From NCBI GenBank assembly GCA_942493245.1, contig OW818685.1, positions 3,162,001 through 3,226,000 on the forward strand: 64,000 bases of DNA, in the 5' to 3' direction. The stretch is from DAOPYU01 sp942493245. GTDB lineage: Bacteria; Sumerlaeota; Sumerlaeia; UBA8349. The position numbers and the translations under genes were made by a program. The notes beneath the pieces were generated by a model. That model made no database searches. It was not told the DNA's origin and was given only the letters and a program-made list of their open reading frames with translations. Shown in pieces: positions 7,851-17,301 of the stretch (the first letter of the stretch is position 1; each line of letters starts with the position of its first letter).

Positions 7851-10700
7851 TCACCGCCCCGGCAGAACCGACTCGAACACGTACCGCCCAGAACCCGCCC
7901 GATAGACCACCGCGCCGCCTTCCAACCGCAGGAATTTCAACCCCGCCGCCTTTTCAGCTGGTTGACCGCCTTCCTGAACCTCCGAAGCGTTCCGGGCCGG
8001 AACGTGGATCTCCGCCACCGTGTTTGCCGGAATCTCGACTTCCATCTTCAACTTTTCACCCGGCTTCGCCTTCTCTCCCGCGTCCGACGAGGCCCGTTCC
8101 CAGTGGCACCGCACCCGTCCGCGCACCGAGCGGTAAGTCCCCGTGGCCCACGTCAGGTCACCTCCCGGTTTCGGAGCGATCACGATCCGGTCGAACCCCA
8201 CGGCGTCCGGCGCGGGCGCGATCCCCGCCACATGGCGGTAGAACCACTCGCTGACCGATCCGAACATCGGGTGGTTGTGCGAGTACACGTTGTCGCTGAA
8301 TTCCATGTGTTCCCAGAGCGTGGTCGCGCCGTTCTCGAACATGAACCCCCACCCGGGGAACGTCTTCTGCCCCACCATCGTGTAGGCCACATCGGCCCGG
8401 CCCAAGTCGCTCAGGGCCATCAGGCCCATCTTGGTCCCAAAAATTCCCGCCGTGTTGTGTCCCGTCTGTTTGTTGAGAATATGGTCCACCAGCACATCGA
8501 GCGCGGCTTGGCGCTTGTCGGGCGGCGTCATGCCGAGGAAAAGCGGGAAAGCCTGAGCCGCCTGGACGCCGGAACCGTAACGGCCCGTCTGGGCGTCAAG
8601 ATGGACCCGGTCAAAGGTCTTGAGAATCTTTTCGGCCTTCGCCTGATACTTTTGGGCGTCTTCCGTCTTTCCGAGCAGTTGCGCGAACCGGCTCATCTGG
8701 CGCACGTTCCAGTAATAGAGCGCCGTGCTGGTCAGCGTGGTGGGTTTGTCCACCACGCTTTCGTGGTCGCCGATACAGACCGCGATCTGGTCGTCCTTAG
8801 CCTGACTGATGAGAAAGTCCGTCCACCGGCGGATGGACTCGTACTGTTCCTCGATCAACTGCCGGTCCCCGTAATACTGATACAGATGCTCGAGCAGCCA
8901 CGGCGGCGCGCTCGCCCAGCCGATCGGGCCGGAATCGCCCCCCACCCCCCCATCCGCCATGCCATTGTACGGCGCGGTTTCGGTAAATCCGCCATTTCTC
9001 CGCACTCCGTCCACAAAATCGTACAAGGCCTTTTCGTAAAAGTTCGCCATGTCGTAGTTGAACATGAACGCCTCGTCGGTGGCGATGATGTCGCCGCCGT
9101 AGCCAAACTTCTCGCGGTGCGGGCAGTCCGACTGGACCGAGAAAATGTTGCTTCGGAACGTCCAGTCGGTCACCTTCTGAATGCGGTTGAACAGGTCGTT
9201 CGAGCACGTGAACTCGCCGACCGCTTCCACGTCGGAATTCATCCGCAGCCCTTCGAGCGAATCGAGCGTGGGCTTGCCGGGGAACCCTTCGACCTGGACG
9301 TAGCGGAACCCGTGGAAAGTGAACCGCGGCGCCCAGACCTCCGGTTCCTCGCTCCCCTTCAGAACATAGGTGTCCACCTGGAACGCATTCTCGGGCGCGC
9401 CCGGTCCTCCCTGGCCCATTCCTTTCTTGATCTGGGTAACCGCAGTCGTGCGAGCGTTGAGCGATCCGTCCTCATAGACCAGTTCACCGGAGGTCAGCGT
9501 GACCCGTTCGCCCGCTTTGCCTTTCACTCGCAGGCGCACACACCCGGCAAAGTTCTGTCCCAGGTCAAAAACCCAGACACCCGGCTTGACTTCCTTGAGC
9601 GCGACCGGCTTGACCGTGCGTGTCACACGAATCGGCGGCGCAGGCTGTGCCACCAACCGTCCCGCCGGACCCTCCGTCCGCGCCGCCGGTTGCCAGTCCT
9701 TTTCATCGAATCCCGGCGCGTCCCACCCGGCTTTTTCGAGCCGGGCATCGTACCACTCGCCCAGATACACACTGTTTCGCAAAACCGGACCCGGCGCGGT
9801 TTTCCACGACTCGTCACTCGCCACCACCTGCTCCGAACCATCGCGGTACCGAATGTGGAGTTCCGCGATCAGACAGGGCCGCCCGATCGCGAGGATCTCG
9901 CGCAGGTTCCACTTCCCGAAACACCGGATAGGAAGCGGGTTGTACCACCCGTACCCGAGCATGACCCCGATCGCGTTCGGTCCCTCGAGCAGCGCGTCCG
10001 TCACGTCGTACACGCTGTAATACGTCCGCTTGGCATAATCGGTCCACCCGGGATCGAGCACGTGGTCGCCCACCCGCTTGCCGTTGAGCCGCGCCTCGTA
10101 GTACCCCAGACCCGTCACATAGAGCCGGGCGCCGACCGCGCCGGGCTTGACTTCAAACCCTTTTCGAAAAAGCGGAGCGGGATCGTCCTGATAGAACGCC
10201 TCGGGCGTCTGAGGCCCCGGCTTGCCATCGCCGATCCACTGCGCGCTCCAGTTCTTCGCCTCCAGCCGCCCCATTTCCCAGAACGCCGCCGGGCTGAAGT
10301 CCGAGGGACGACCCATACGGTCAAACACCCGCACCTTCCAGAACACCCGCTGTCCGGGGGACAGAGCCTTCCCCTTGTACCCGATCTGTACCGTGCAGGA
10401 AGACGACGTCCGACCGGTGTCCCACAAATCGCCCAGGTTCTTCTCCAGAGATTCCGCGCTGCTGGCGACCAGAATCAGATACCCAGTCTGTACCGCGCCG
10501 CGGGCGTCCGACTCGACCTCCCAACTGAGCCGAGGCTGAACCGCATCCACCCCGAGCGGGTCCACACGCGACTCGCACCGCAACCGCGCAGGCCGCAAAT
10601 CCCCCTTCGTGTCCGATTCCGCCCCGCGGGCGTTGGGGTTCATTCCCAGACAGACAAAGAGAATCACTCCCAGAGAAACCACCCATCCCATCTTCCGCAT
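7851..10700 (-). CDS. Secreted alpha-L-rhamnosidase, GH78
   Basis: 949 residues, close to the usual size for the family. A signal peptide (residues 1-26) precedes an N-terminal beta-sandwich (LRPARLRCESRVDPLGVD, PRLSWEVES) and a second beta domain (NWSAQWIGDG), followed by the (alpha/alpha)6 catalytic barrel. The catalytic block reads DCPHREKFGYGGD with the acidic residues in place, and GATTLWEHME supplies the second Glu. A C-terminal beta domain closes the protein. The enzyme removes terminal alpha-L-rhamnose from polysaccharides or glycosides. GGGGGAA lies eight bases before the ATG. Its upstream region is occupied by an IS30 relic. Confidence 0.94.
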   Translation of the reverse strand: MRKMGWVVSLGVILFVCLGMNPNARGAESDTKGDLRPARLRCESRVDPLGVDAVQPRLSWEVESDARGAVQTGYLILVASSAESLEKNLGDLWDTGRTSSSCTVQIGYKGKALSPGQRVFWKVRVFDRMGRPSDFSPAAFWEMGRLEAKNWSAQWIGDGKPGPQTPEAFYQDDPAPLFRKGFEVKPGAVGARLYVTGLGYYEARLNGKRVGDHVLDPGWTDYAKRTYYSVYDVTDALLEGPNAIGVMLGYGWYNPLPIRCFGKWNLREILAIGRPCLIAELHIRYRDGSEQVVASDESWKTAPGPVLRNSVYLGEWYDARLEKAGWDAPGFDEKDWQPAARTEGPAGRLVAQPAPPIRVTRTVKPVALKEVKPGVWVFDLGQNFAGCVRLRVKGKAGERVTLTSGELVYEDGSLNARTTAVTQIKKGMGQGGPGAPENAFQVDTYVLKGSEEPEVWAPRFTFHGFRYVQVEGFPGKPTLDSLEGLRMNSDVEAVGEFTCSNDLFNRIQKVTDWTFRSNIFSVQSDCPHREKFGYGGDIIATDEAFMFNYDMANFYEKALYDFVDGVRRNGGFTETAPYNGMADGGVGGDSGPIGWASAPPWLLEHLYQYYGDRQLIEEQYESIRRWTDFLISQAKDDQIAVCIGDHESVVDKPTTLTSTALYYWNVRQMSRFAQLLGKTEDAQKYQAKAEKILKTFDRVHLDAQTGRYGSGVQAAQAFPLFLGMTPPDKRQAALDVLVDHILNKQTGHNTAGIFGTKMGLMALSDLGRADVAYTMVGQKTFPGWGFMFENGATTLWEHMEFSDNVYSHNHPMFGSVSEWFYRHVAGIAPAPDAVGFDRIVIAPKPGGDLTWATGTYRSVRGRVRCHWERASSDAGEKAKPGEKLKMEVEIPANTVAEIHVPARNASEVQEGGQPAEKAAGLKFLRLEGGAVVYRAGSGRYVFESVLPGR

Positions 10701-10854
10701 GTTTCATTTCCCCCATTCTCGTTCGGTTCCGGTCCTGTCCCTTTTTCCAGAGGGAACTCTTCTCGAAAAGAAGAACCGGTCAGCCGAGATCCCAGACATT
10801 TTGGGAGTAATATCGCGGAAATGGGGAGGAATGGAAAGGGAAAACTTGGAGAGA

Positions 10855-11089
10855 GAAAGTTGCGCTTATGAGTGAAATCAAGAACTGAGATACAGTGTCG
10901 GAAAATGGGGAATCCCGTGTATGCGTTTTCCTGCTTTCTTCAAGGCGTAAATCTGGTATCGTTCCTCTCGAGTCATTTGTTGCAGGCCTTATGTGCGAAA
11001 CCCATTTTGACGAGGTCTGAGAAAACTCATGCACAAACCACCGGTTCCTGTTCCCAATATCGGGAAGGTTACGCTTCAGAGATGAATTC
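10855..11089 (-). mobile_element. Internally deleted IS30-family relic (MITE-like)
   Basis: Read on the minus strand, this 235-bp segment begins with a degenerate copy of the left terminus of the intact IS30 element at 18541-19628, then carries a decayed start of its transposase (10976 down to about 10927, reading MTREERYQIYALKKAGK, against LTREERYQIHALKKAGN in the intact enzyme). It then jumps within about 50 bp to a copy of the right terminus (GAAAGTTGCGCTTATGAGTGAA at the 10855 side). The rest of the transposase is missing. The other parts of 10701-11135 show no gene. Confidence 0.85.
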
Positions 11090-11135
11090 CGGCGGGTTAA
11101 CAGAGCAATCTGGGGAGTTTTTTGGGGGGTAAATC

Positions 11136-11820
11136 ATGACCGATTCGTCTTTGAGTGCCGTCTTTTTTTCGGAACCGCGCGGGGTGTTGGTCCTTCGGGC
11201 CGATACGCCCGTGGGACAGGCGTTGACCCTGTCCCTCGCACAGCCCAACGCCCGGCTTGCGCTATCCTGCCAGACTGAAAACTCGACCCTCTGGGAAACC
11301 ACCGCCCAAACCCTTCAGGCTGGCGCCATCGCCTTGCCTTTGGAAAAAACCGGCGTCTTCGATCCAGATTCTTCCGAAACTCTGGTGGAACGGGTGGTCG
11401 AGGACTTCGGGCGTCTGGATCTCGTCGTCTTCCCCCTCGTGTCCGAGGGGGAAGACCGCACCGTTTTGAAAGAAACGATCATGGAGGAAATCACCCACCT
11501 GGCATGCGCCGCCCGTCCCCTCCTGCGCCGGGCGCGGCCCACCGGGTTTTTCCTGATCGTCTCGAACACGCCTCTTCCCACCGGGTTTTCCCCTGGAACA
11601 GGAAGCCGAAAACCTCTCCCGGGAAATAGCCACCGGCCCGCTGGGGCGTCCCCGCGTCCTGGCGCTGGATCTTCAGACGGTTCCCCAGGAGACTCTCACA
11701 AGACCCGAAACCCTGGACCGACTGCGCGCGAGGATCAGGGACATCCTCGACAAGCCAAGCCCCACCGGCAATCTCTCGGCCTTGAACGGGAAAGAAAAGG
11801 AATCCAATCAACAAAAATAA
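11136..11820 (+). pseudogene. Degenerate short-chain dehydrogenase-like gene with a +1 frameshift
   Basis: The frame from ATG 11136 gives a Rossmann-like start (GVLVLRADTPVGQAL), then EDFGRLDLVVFPLV, matching the FGRLDvlVnnA segment of SDRs. After SNTPLP (about 11580) that frame turns into Gly/Pro/Ser-rich low complexity. The frame one base later continues plausibly (GFPLEQEAENLSREI, then RPRVLALDLQTVP) to a TAA at 11818-11820. One extra base between about 11581 and 11594 explains this; repaired length would be 227 residues. The cofactor glycine motif is weak and no YxxxK is visible, so the protein may have been non-catalytic even before the shift. A sequencing error is possible. Confidence 0.7.
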
Positions 11821-11833
11821 ATGAAAAAGTAGA

Positions 11834-11900
11834 ACAGGATCACAGGATGAACAGGATACCGTTCAAAAGATTCCGTATCCCGTTGATCCTGTGATCCTGT
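11834..11900. terminator. Long CAGGAT-word hairpin between convergent genes
   Basis: Two 26-bp arms (11834-11859 and 11875-11900) are complementary with two mismatches around a 15-nt loop. The outer 15 bp (ACAGGATCACAGGAT) are perfect. The arm is made of CAGGAT words. It lies between the SDR-like gene and the convergent methyltransferase gene, so a bidirectional terminator or mRNA-end stabiliser is the likely role; there is no long U-run. Confidence 0.6.
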
Positions 11901-11921
11901 CCTTGAAAAGTTCGTCTCGCG

Positions 11922-13247
11922 TCACAGCGCCTCGTGCCGACTTACAAAACGTTTCTTGTAGCGGTACTCGAGTTTCATTTCCGGTTCGGCCAGTCCGTAG
12001 CGAATCAGGTGGGCGTTCAGGTGCGTCTTGTTCTTCAGATGCAGGTAACAGTAGCGGTTTCCTTCGCTGTCGCGCTCGATCTTGTCGAACTTGAGGAAAA
12101 CCTTCTGGCCCCGCGTCTTTTCGCGCAGAAACGCGATAGCCTCCTCTTCCTTCCCCGCCTTGATCCGAACCCCCAGCAACCGGAACGTCTCGCCGGAGTC
12201 GAGCGTCACCCGATCCCCCGCCAGCACCTCGTCGACTTTGAAATACGTTTCGCGGTCCACCCCCCCATTCGCGTCCACCCGCGACTCGAAGGTTTCGCTG
12301 CGCGGGTCCATCCGCAACGACACGGGAATCGGGTCGCGGAACAGATAGGGCAGGTCGTCCAGCAATTCCTGAAGTTCCTCGATGGAGGGCACTTCCACCT
12401 TCTCGATTATCAGACCACTCGAACGGAACAGATCCCCTTCCGTCCCCTCGACTTTCTCGCGAATGAGGGGAAGAAAGGCCTCGTTGAGTTCCACGCCGAT
12501 GGAGTGGCGTCCGAGGTTGCGCGCGGCCAGGCTGGTGGTGCCGCTGCCCGCAAAGGGATCGAGAACCGTCTCGCCCACGAAAGTATACATCTTGATGAGC
12601 CGCGCGGGCAATTCCTCGGGGAACATCGCCAAGTGGCGCGTCTGGCGCGCTCCGGGGAAATTCCAGTGGCCGAAAAAAAGCCGGTTCCACTCCTCCGGGT
12701 CCAGACGCGACGCCTCCTTCGCCTCGGGCGACAACGGTTTGGGCGAGTTGCCCGGTTTCTTGAAGATCAGAATGAATTCGTAGTCCAGTTTGACGATCCC
12801 GTTGCGCGGGTAGGGAAACGAACCCATGATGACCCCCCCGCCCGACGTGTTGCACGTGGTGGCCTTCTGCCAGATGATCGCGCCCATGTAATCCAGCCCG
12901 ATGGTTTCACAGAAGCGCGTGATCTCGGTGCGGATCGGGACCACCTTGTAGCGGCCATAATAGGCCGAACGCGCAAACTGATCGCCGATGTTCACGCACA
13001 ACCGGCACCCATCGTGCAACACCCGGTGGCACTCGCTCCAGACCAGATTCAGGTGGTTGATGTACGCCTCGTAGGAGTCGTGGAACCCGATCTGCCCCTC
13101 CGGGCTGCCGTAATCTTTCAACTGCCAGTAGGGGGGCGAGGTCACGACCAGATGCACGGACTGATCGGCGACCGCGTCCATGCGGCGCGCATCGCCCCAG
13201 ATAATCCGGTGGTGGGTTTCAGGGAAAGCCACGTTTCTCTCTTTCAC
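11922..13247 (-). CDS. DNA (N4/N6) methyltransferase fused to a C-terminal SNase-like domain
   Basis: 441 residues. The N-terminal 265 residues are a beta-class amino-methyltransferase: HRIIWGDARRM, catalytic TSPPYW near residue 34, then the SAM-binding motif DPFAGSGTT near residue 230 and GVELNE. Residues about 330-441 resemble a staphylococcal-nuclease fold (VTLDSGETFRLLGV, a GQKVFL strand, YCYLHL, NAHLIRYGLAEPEM). The usual SNase catalytic Arg/Glu/Arg set is not clearly complete, so this may be a binding module. No restriction endonuclease is next to it, so it is probably an orphan enzyme. The start is uncertain: GTG 13247 has no Shine-Dalgarno, and a GTG at 13232 has a weak AGAG. Confidence 0.85.
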   Translation of the reverse strand: MKERNVAFPETHHRIIWGDARRMDAVADQSVHLVVTSPPYWQLKDYGSPEGQIGFHDSYEAYINHLNLVWSECHRVLHDGCRLCVNIGDQFARSAYYGRYKVVPIRTEITRFCETIGLDYMGAIIWQKATTCNTSGGGVIMGSFPYPRNGIVKLDYEFILIFKKPGNSPKPLSPEAKEASRLDPEEWNRLFFGHWNFPGARQTRHLAMFPEELPARLIKMYTFVGETVLDPFAGSGTTSLAARNLGRHSIGVELNEAFLPLIREKVEGTEGDLFRSSGLIIEKVEVPSIEELQELLDDLPYLFRDPIPVSLRMDPRSETFESRVDANGGVDRETYFKVDEVLAGDRVTLDSGETFRLLGVRIKAGKEEEAIAFLREKTRGQKVFLKFDKIERDSEGNRYCYLHLKNKTHLNAHLIRYGLAEPEMKLEYRYKKRFVSRHEAL

Positions 13248-13317
13248 TCAGGATCAGAAGTGTCCCCCAAAGTCTTCATTATCCAGATGACAACTTCTTT
13301 TCCGTTTGAGTCGCCGT

Positions 13318-16300
13318 TCATTTGGACTCCGGCGTGGGGGTAGCCGCCTTCTCTTTTGCAGCGTCCTTGCCTTTTTTCTTCGAGGCTCCCGCCTTGCCTG
13401 CGGCGGGCGTCTTCTTCCCGGCCACTGGGGCCGGCGTCGCCTTGGCAGGCTCCTCACCAGCGGGCGTGGGAGTCGCTTTTTCGGGAGTGGGGGTGGACTT
13501 TCCTGCAACCGGAGTGGGCGTGGGTTCGGGAGTGGCTTTCTCAGCTGCTGGCGTGGGGGTTGACTTCTCACCCCCTGGTGTGGGCGCCGGTTTCGCCGGC
13601 GTCGGGATGGGTTTTCTGGGCGTAGGCGTCCGTCTTGTTCCCACGGGCGGCTGCTTGCCGGGTGTGGGCGTCTCCTGGGCGGCGTCTTTTTCCGGGGTCG
13701 GAGTCCCCACCTGACCGGAGTCAGGAGTGGCAACTGGCGACGGAGTCGGTTTCGGAGTCGGTTTTGCTTTCGATCCCCCTTTTTCCGATGTCGGTTTGGG
13801 CGTTTTGGGGGCCGCATCGCCGGACTTCTCCGCGCCGCTCCCCTTCTTCCCATCCGTTGCTCCAGTGGCATCCCCTTCAACCTGCTTATTGAGAATATCG
13901 CCCAGTACATTTCCCGCTTTTGAAGGATCGTTCAAGACTTCCAATCCCTGTTGCAGTTCCGTCCCTCCTGCGCCTCCGCGTTTTTCGAGTTCCTTGCCCA
14001 AAGCGCCCAGCCCCATGTTCACGAGCGTTTCCGAACCGAGGTCGATCTGAATTTTCGGCTTAGCCGCGTTCCCCGACACAGAGAAGGGCGAAGGGAAGGA
14101 GAGGTACCCCTTATCGTCGTCCTGAAGGTAGCTGGCAAACTTCTGGAGCGTCGCCTTTTCACGCAGTTTGCCTCCCAACCCCAACATCAAGGGCAGGTTG
14201 AGCGAGTTATCATGCCCCACCAGCCCGTTGAACCGGATGCGTTGCAAGTCGCCGAGAATTTCGACCGCCTTGACCTGAATGCCCTCGGCGGCGGAGGAAA
14301 GATCGGTAGAGAATTCCTTGAAGGTGATGTTTTCAAGTTCCGGCACCCCGATCAGGTCCCCGATCTCCCTGGCCATGGGGACATTCTGGATCTTGCCATC
14401 CAAAATGGAACCGGTCGCTTTCACGCGCATGTTTTTCGCTCTCGCCTCGGGGGTGAAACCCTGCATGACCCCTTCACTTTCCATCTTGCCGGAACCGGAC
14501 AGGTAGCCCCGCTTCTCGGGCGCGACATTGGCCAGCAGCGTGTCCATGTCCATTTTCTCGGCCTTGAACCCGCGCCACTCGAGTTTCGGGTCCTGTTTCT
14601 CAATTTTCTGGAACGAGAAGTTCTCACACACCACATGCCCCTGGGCCACATCCGCCGACAGGTTCCGGATCTCGTAACGGCCCTCCTGAAGCGGCACCAC
14701 ATCGAACGTCACATTCTGCGCCAGCAAATCCGGCGCGTCGGCGGCGGGTTCCTTCCCGATAAAACGCAACAGCGGTTGCAGGTCGAGCGATTTCGACTCG
14801 CCCTTGAGCGCGCCCGGGTCGGCCTTGGCGCGATCCACCTCGCCGGAGATACTGATACGGTCGGCTTCATTGCGCCCCGCGTGCAGGAGGCCGATCTGCA
14901 TTTTCTTCACCTCGATCCGTTTCCCCTGCGTGACCACATCCTGGTCAACCGTCACATCGAACGGTTGCCCCGTTTTCACCTCGGGCTTGCGGGGTGGGCG
15001 CACGCCCTTGATGGCCGCCGTCCCCTGGGCCGTCAGATCCATCTGTTTGTCCTTCAACGAAAACTGAACCGCCTGCTGACACGAGGCCACCACCCCGCTC
15101 AGATCGGCCTTATCCTTCAGACTCGTCAGCATCGGTTCAAACGGCCCGATCGGCACCCGATCCGCCGTCACATTGAGTTTCGCCACAAGCGGTCCTCCAT
15201 ACTCAACCGTCCCGTCCATATTGACGGTTCCCGCCTCACCCTGTTTTCCGATCAGGGCCTTGACCTCACTGATCTCCAGACGCTTGTCGGCCAGATTGGC
15301 CGCCGCGCGCAGATTCATACTCATCGGCAGATCGAGCGGCTGCCCTTCCGGCTCCAGAGGGTTGCGCAACAGAAGCGATTGCGCCGTCACGTCCCCTTGT
15401 GTCGAGATCCGCTTGGACTTGCCGCCCTCCAGCCGCGTCCGCAGCGACGCATCGAACGCCCCCTGCCGCACCGTCTCCTGAACCGTCGCCAGGGCGGAAC
15501 TGGGAATTCGATTGACCTCCAGGCCCCGCACCACGGTCTCAAACTGGCCCGTAAAGGCGGCCACGTCCATCTCCCCCGTCACCGACAGCGAGCCAACCGA
15601 CTGTCCCTCGGCTGTCAGATTCACCTGCATCGAACCGAGCCGTAACATCTGTTTCTTGTCAATCGTGGCGTCCAACCGGGTATCGGCAGTCAGGGGGCCG
15701 AACGTCGTCGTGCCAGACACGCCCGTCAGCTGCGCTGCCTTCAGGGTTCCGGTCACAGCGACCGTCTCCGGCGCCCCATCCGCTTCCCCGAGTTTCAGAT
15801 CGCCCGTCAAGACACCCTGAGAAAACCGAGTACCTGATTTCGGGGATAGAATCGCCTGCCACTGGTCCAACCGCAGGTCGCGGATGGCGACCGTCAGAGC
15901 ATTCGGCCCGATCGAACCCGCCTGAGGCAGACCCGTGGCCGCATCGAGCCGGAGCGGCTTCAGGAGTTTGGCCACCACGACATCGCGCCCCTCCCCCTCC
16001 CCCTTCTGGCGCACGGAAACATCCAACTCATCCAACAGCAAGGCCTTCCGGTCGGCGGGGTAGGCCGCGCGGAAACGCACCACCGAATCGGTCCGGGGGA
16101 ATCCCTCCTTGAACGGCCCACCGGTCGCGTTCATATTCTTGACATCGAGCGCAACCTCGACATTCTCGACCGCGCCACTGGCCTCGAACGCGCCCTTGGC
16201 CTGCATGGCCACAGTCGTGTCGCGGAAATCCACCCCCTGCGCGGCGGCCAGGATATTGAGCACCCGACGGTCCACGGGCTTGAGTTTCAGGGCGCCCGTC

Positions 16301-17301
16301 CCCTTCTTCGTCTTCAGATTCCACTCCACCCCCAGATCGGCCTGAGCGAGCGTTTTCTCTCCCGAAAAAACGCGCAACTGGGTTCCACTGGTCTGGATCA
16401 GATCCTCGGAGGCCAGCACAACCCGGGGCGTCAGCGTCACGCCATAGGAACCCAGGTCTATCTCCTGAACCTGCCCCTGAACCTTCGAGATGTCAAACGT
16501 TCCCTGAAGATTCTTGAACTTCTGTCCGGATGCCTCGACGGCCATTTTTCCACTGAAAAGCGCCGCAAAGTCCTGCATCTTCTTGGGCGCGTCCGGTTCC
16601 GGTCCCGGCACCGCCACCCGCGCGTTCAAACGCGCGTCGGTGGTCAGTTCCGCCGGTTCCGTGAAGGTGAAACGCGGACACTGGACCGTCACCTGCTCGG
16701 CTCGATACCGGTTCGGTTCCTTCTGTCCCTCTTTCAATTGCGTCAGGAGCAGGTTCAGGTTGTCCACCTTCGCGTTGCGAATATCCACGGTGAAGGGGAG
16801 TTCTCCGTTTTTGGTCGAGTTCGTTTCTTTCTTTTTATTCTTCAATACCGGAAAGGGACCGGTCAACGAGCCATCGGCGTTTTGCGTCACCCGCACGGTG
16901 GCCGTGTCCAGCGCGAACTCGCTCACGTCGAGTTGCTGGCGCATCAGCCCCATCGGACTGAATCGGCACATCAGCGATTTCAGTTCCAGGGACGGTTCCG
17001 TCTCATCCCCAATCGCGCCGATCGTCACGTTCGTCAGTTCCAGAAAGCCCCGGGGAGAGAACCGGTACCCTTCCACCTCGACCGTGCGCCCCAGTTCCTT
17101 CTCCACCCGCGGTAACACCCACTGGCGCAGGAACGCCCGTGAGCAGACATAGAAATATCCCCCGCCAATCACCACGTGGAGCGCCAGAATGATCCAGAAA
17201 CCGCGTTTCAACCACCGCTTGCCTCCCCCGCGCGGCCTTTCTTCCCAGGTCGGTCTCAAAGGCGCACCCGTCATCATCGGTTTTCCATCTGGCTCCATCA
17301 T
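13318..17301 (-). CDS. Giant AsmA/TamB-like envelope protein with Thr-Pro-rich tail
   Basis: 1327 residues; GGAAG lies upstream of ATG 17301. A cytoplasmic Arg-rich start precedes one transmembrane helix (about 32-52), then an AsmA N-terminal domain (VEVEGYRFSPRGFLELTNVTIG) and about 1000 residues of repetitive beta strands typical of the AsmA/TamB/DUF748 bridge proteins, which span the periplasm and are linked to lipid or outer-membrane protein traffic. The region around ARAKNMRVKATGSILDGKIQNVPM matches the conserved C-terminal AsmA block. From about residue 1130 the chain becomes low-complexity Pro/Thr/Lys with dozens of TPTP, then a Lys-rich end. That tail is unusual for the family and could contact peptidoglycan or a partner. 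Confidence 0.82.
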   Translation of the reverse strand: MMEPDGKPMMTGAPLRPTWEERPRGGGKRWLKRGFWIILALHVVIGGGYFYVCSRAFLRQWVLPRVEKELGRTVEVEGYRFSPRGFLELTNVTIGAIGDETEPSLELKSLMCRFSPMGLMRQQLDVSEFALDTATVRVTQNADGSLTGPFPVLKNKKKETNSTKNGELPFTVDIRNAKVDNLNLLLTQLKEGQKEPNRYRAEQVTVQCPRFTFTEPAELTTDARLNARVAVPGPEPDAPKKMQDFAALFSGKMAVEASGQKFKNLQGTFDISKVQGQVQEIDLGSYGVTLTPRVVLASEDLIQTSGTQLRVFSGEKTLAQADLGVEWNLKTKKGTGALKLKPVDRRVLNILAAAQGVDFRDTTVAMQAKGAFEASGAVENVEVALDVKNMNATGGPFKEGFPRTDSVVRFRAAYPADRKALLLDELDVSVRQKGEGEGRDVVVAKLLKPLRLDAATGLPQAGSIGPNALTVAIRDLRLDQWQAILSPKSGTRFSQGVLTGDLKLGEADGAPETVAVTGTLKAAQLTGVSGTTTFGPLTADTRLDATIDKKQMLRLGSMQVNLTAEGQSVGSLSVTGEMDVAAFTGQFETVVRGLEVNRIPSSALATVQETVRQGAFDASLRTRLEGGKSKRISTQGDVTAQSLLLRNPLEPEGQPLDLPMSMNLRAAANLADKRLEISEVKALIGKQGEAGTVNMDGTVEYGGPLVAKLNVTADRVPIGPFEPMLTSLKDKADLSGVVASCQQAVQFSLKDKQMDLTAQGTAAIKGVRPPRKPEVKTGQPFDVTVDQDVVTQGKRIEVKKMQIGLLHAGRNEADRISISGEVDRAKADPGALKGESKSLDLQPLLRFIGKEPAADAPDLLAQNVTFDVVPLQEGRYEIRNLSADVAQGHVVCENFSFQKIEKQDPKLEWRGFKAEKMDMDTLLANVAPEKRGYLSGSGKMESEGVMQGFTPEARAKNMRVKATGSILDGKIQNVPMAREIGDLIGVPELENITFKEFSTDLSSAAEGIQVKAVEILGDLQRIRFNGLVGHDNSLNLPLMLGLGGKLREKATLQKFASYLQDDDKGYLSFPSPFSVSGNAAKPKIQIDLGSETLVNMGLGALGKELEKRGGAGGTELQQGLEVLNDPSKAGNVLGDILNKQVEGDATGATDGKKGSGAEKSGDAAPKTPKPTSEKGGSKAKPTPKPTPSPVATPDSGQVGTPTPEKDAAQETPTPGKQPPVGTRRTPTPRKPIPTPAKPAPTPGGEKSTPTPAAEKATPEPTPTPVAGKSTPTPEKATPTPAGEEPAKATPAPVAGKKTPAAGKAGASKKKGKDAAKEKAATPTPESK

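Noticed and set aside
7962..10871. 969-codon open frame antisense to the GH78 gene
   Set aside because: Arg/His-rich translation without motifs; the minus strand encodes an unmistakable rhamnosidase with signal peptide.
13322..13714. Plus-strand Gly/Val-rich open frame opposite the AsmA tail
   Set aside because: It is the mirror of the Thr-Pro repeats; repetitive DNA keeps several frames open by chance.
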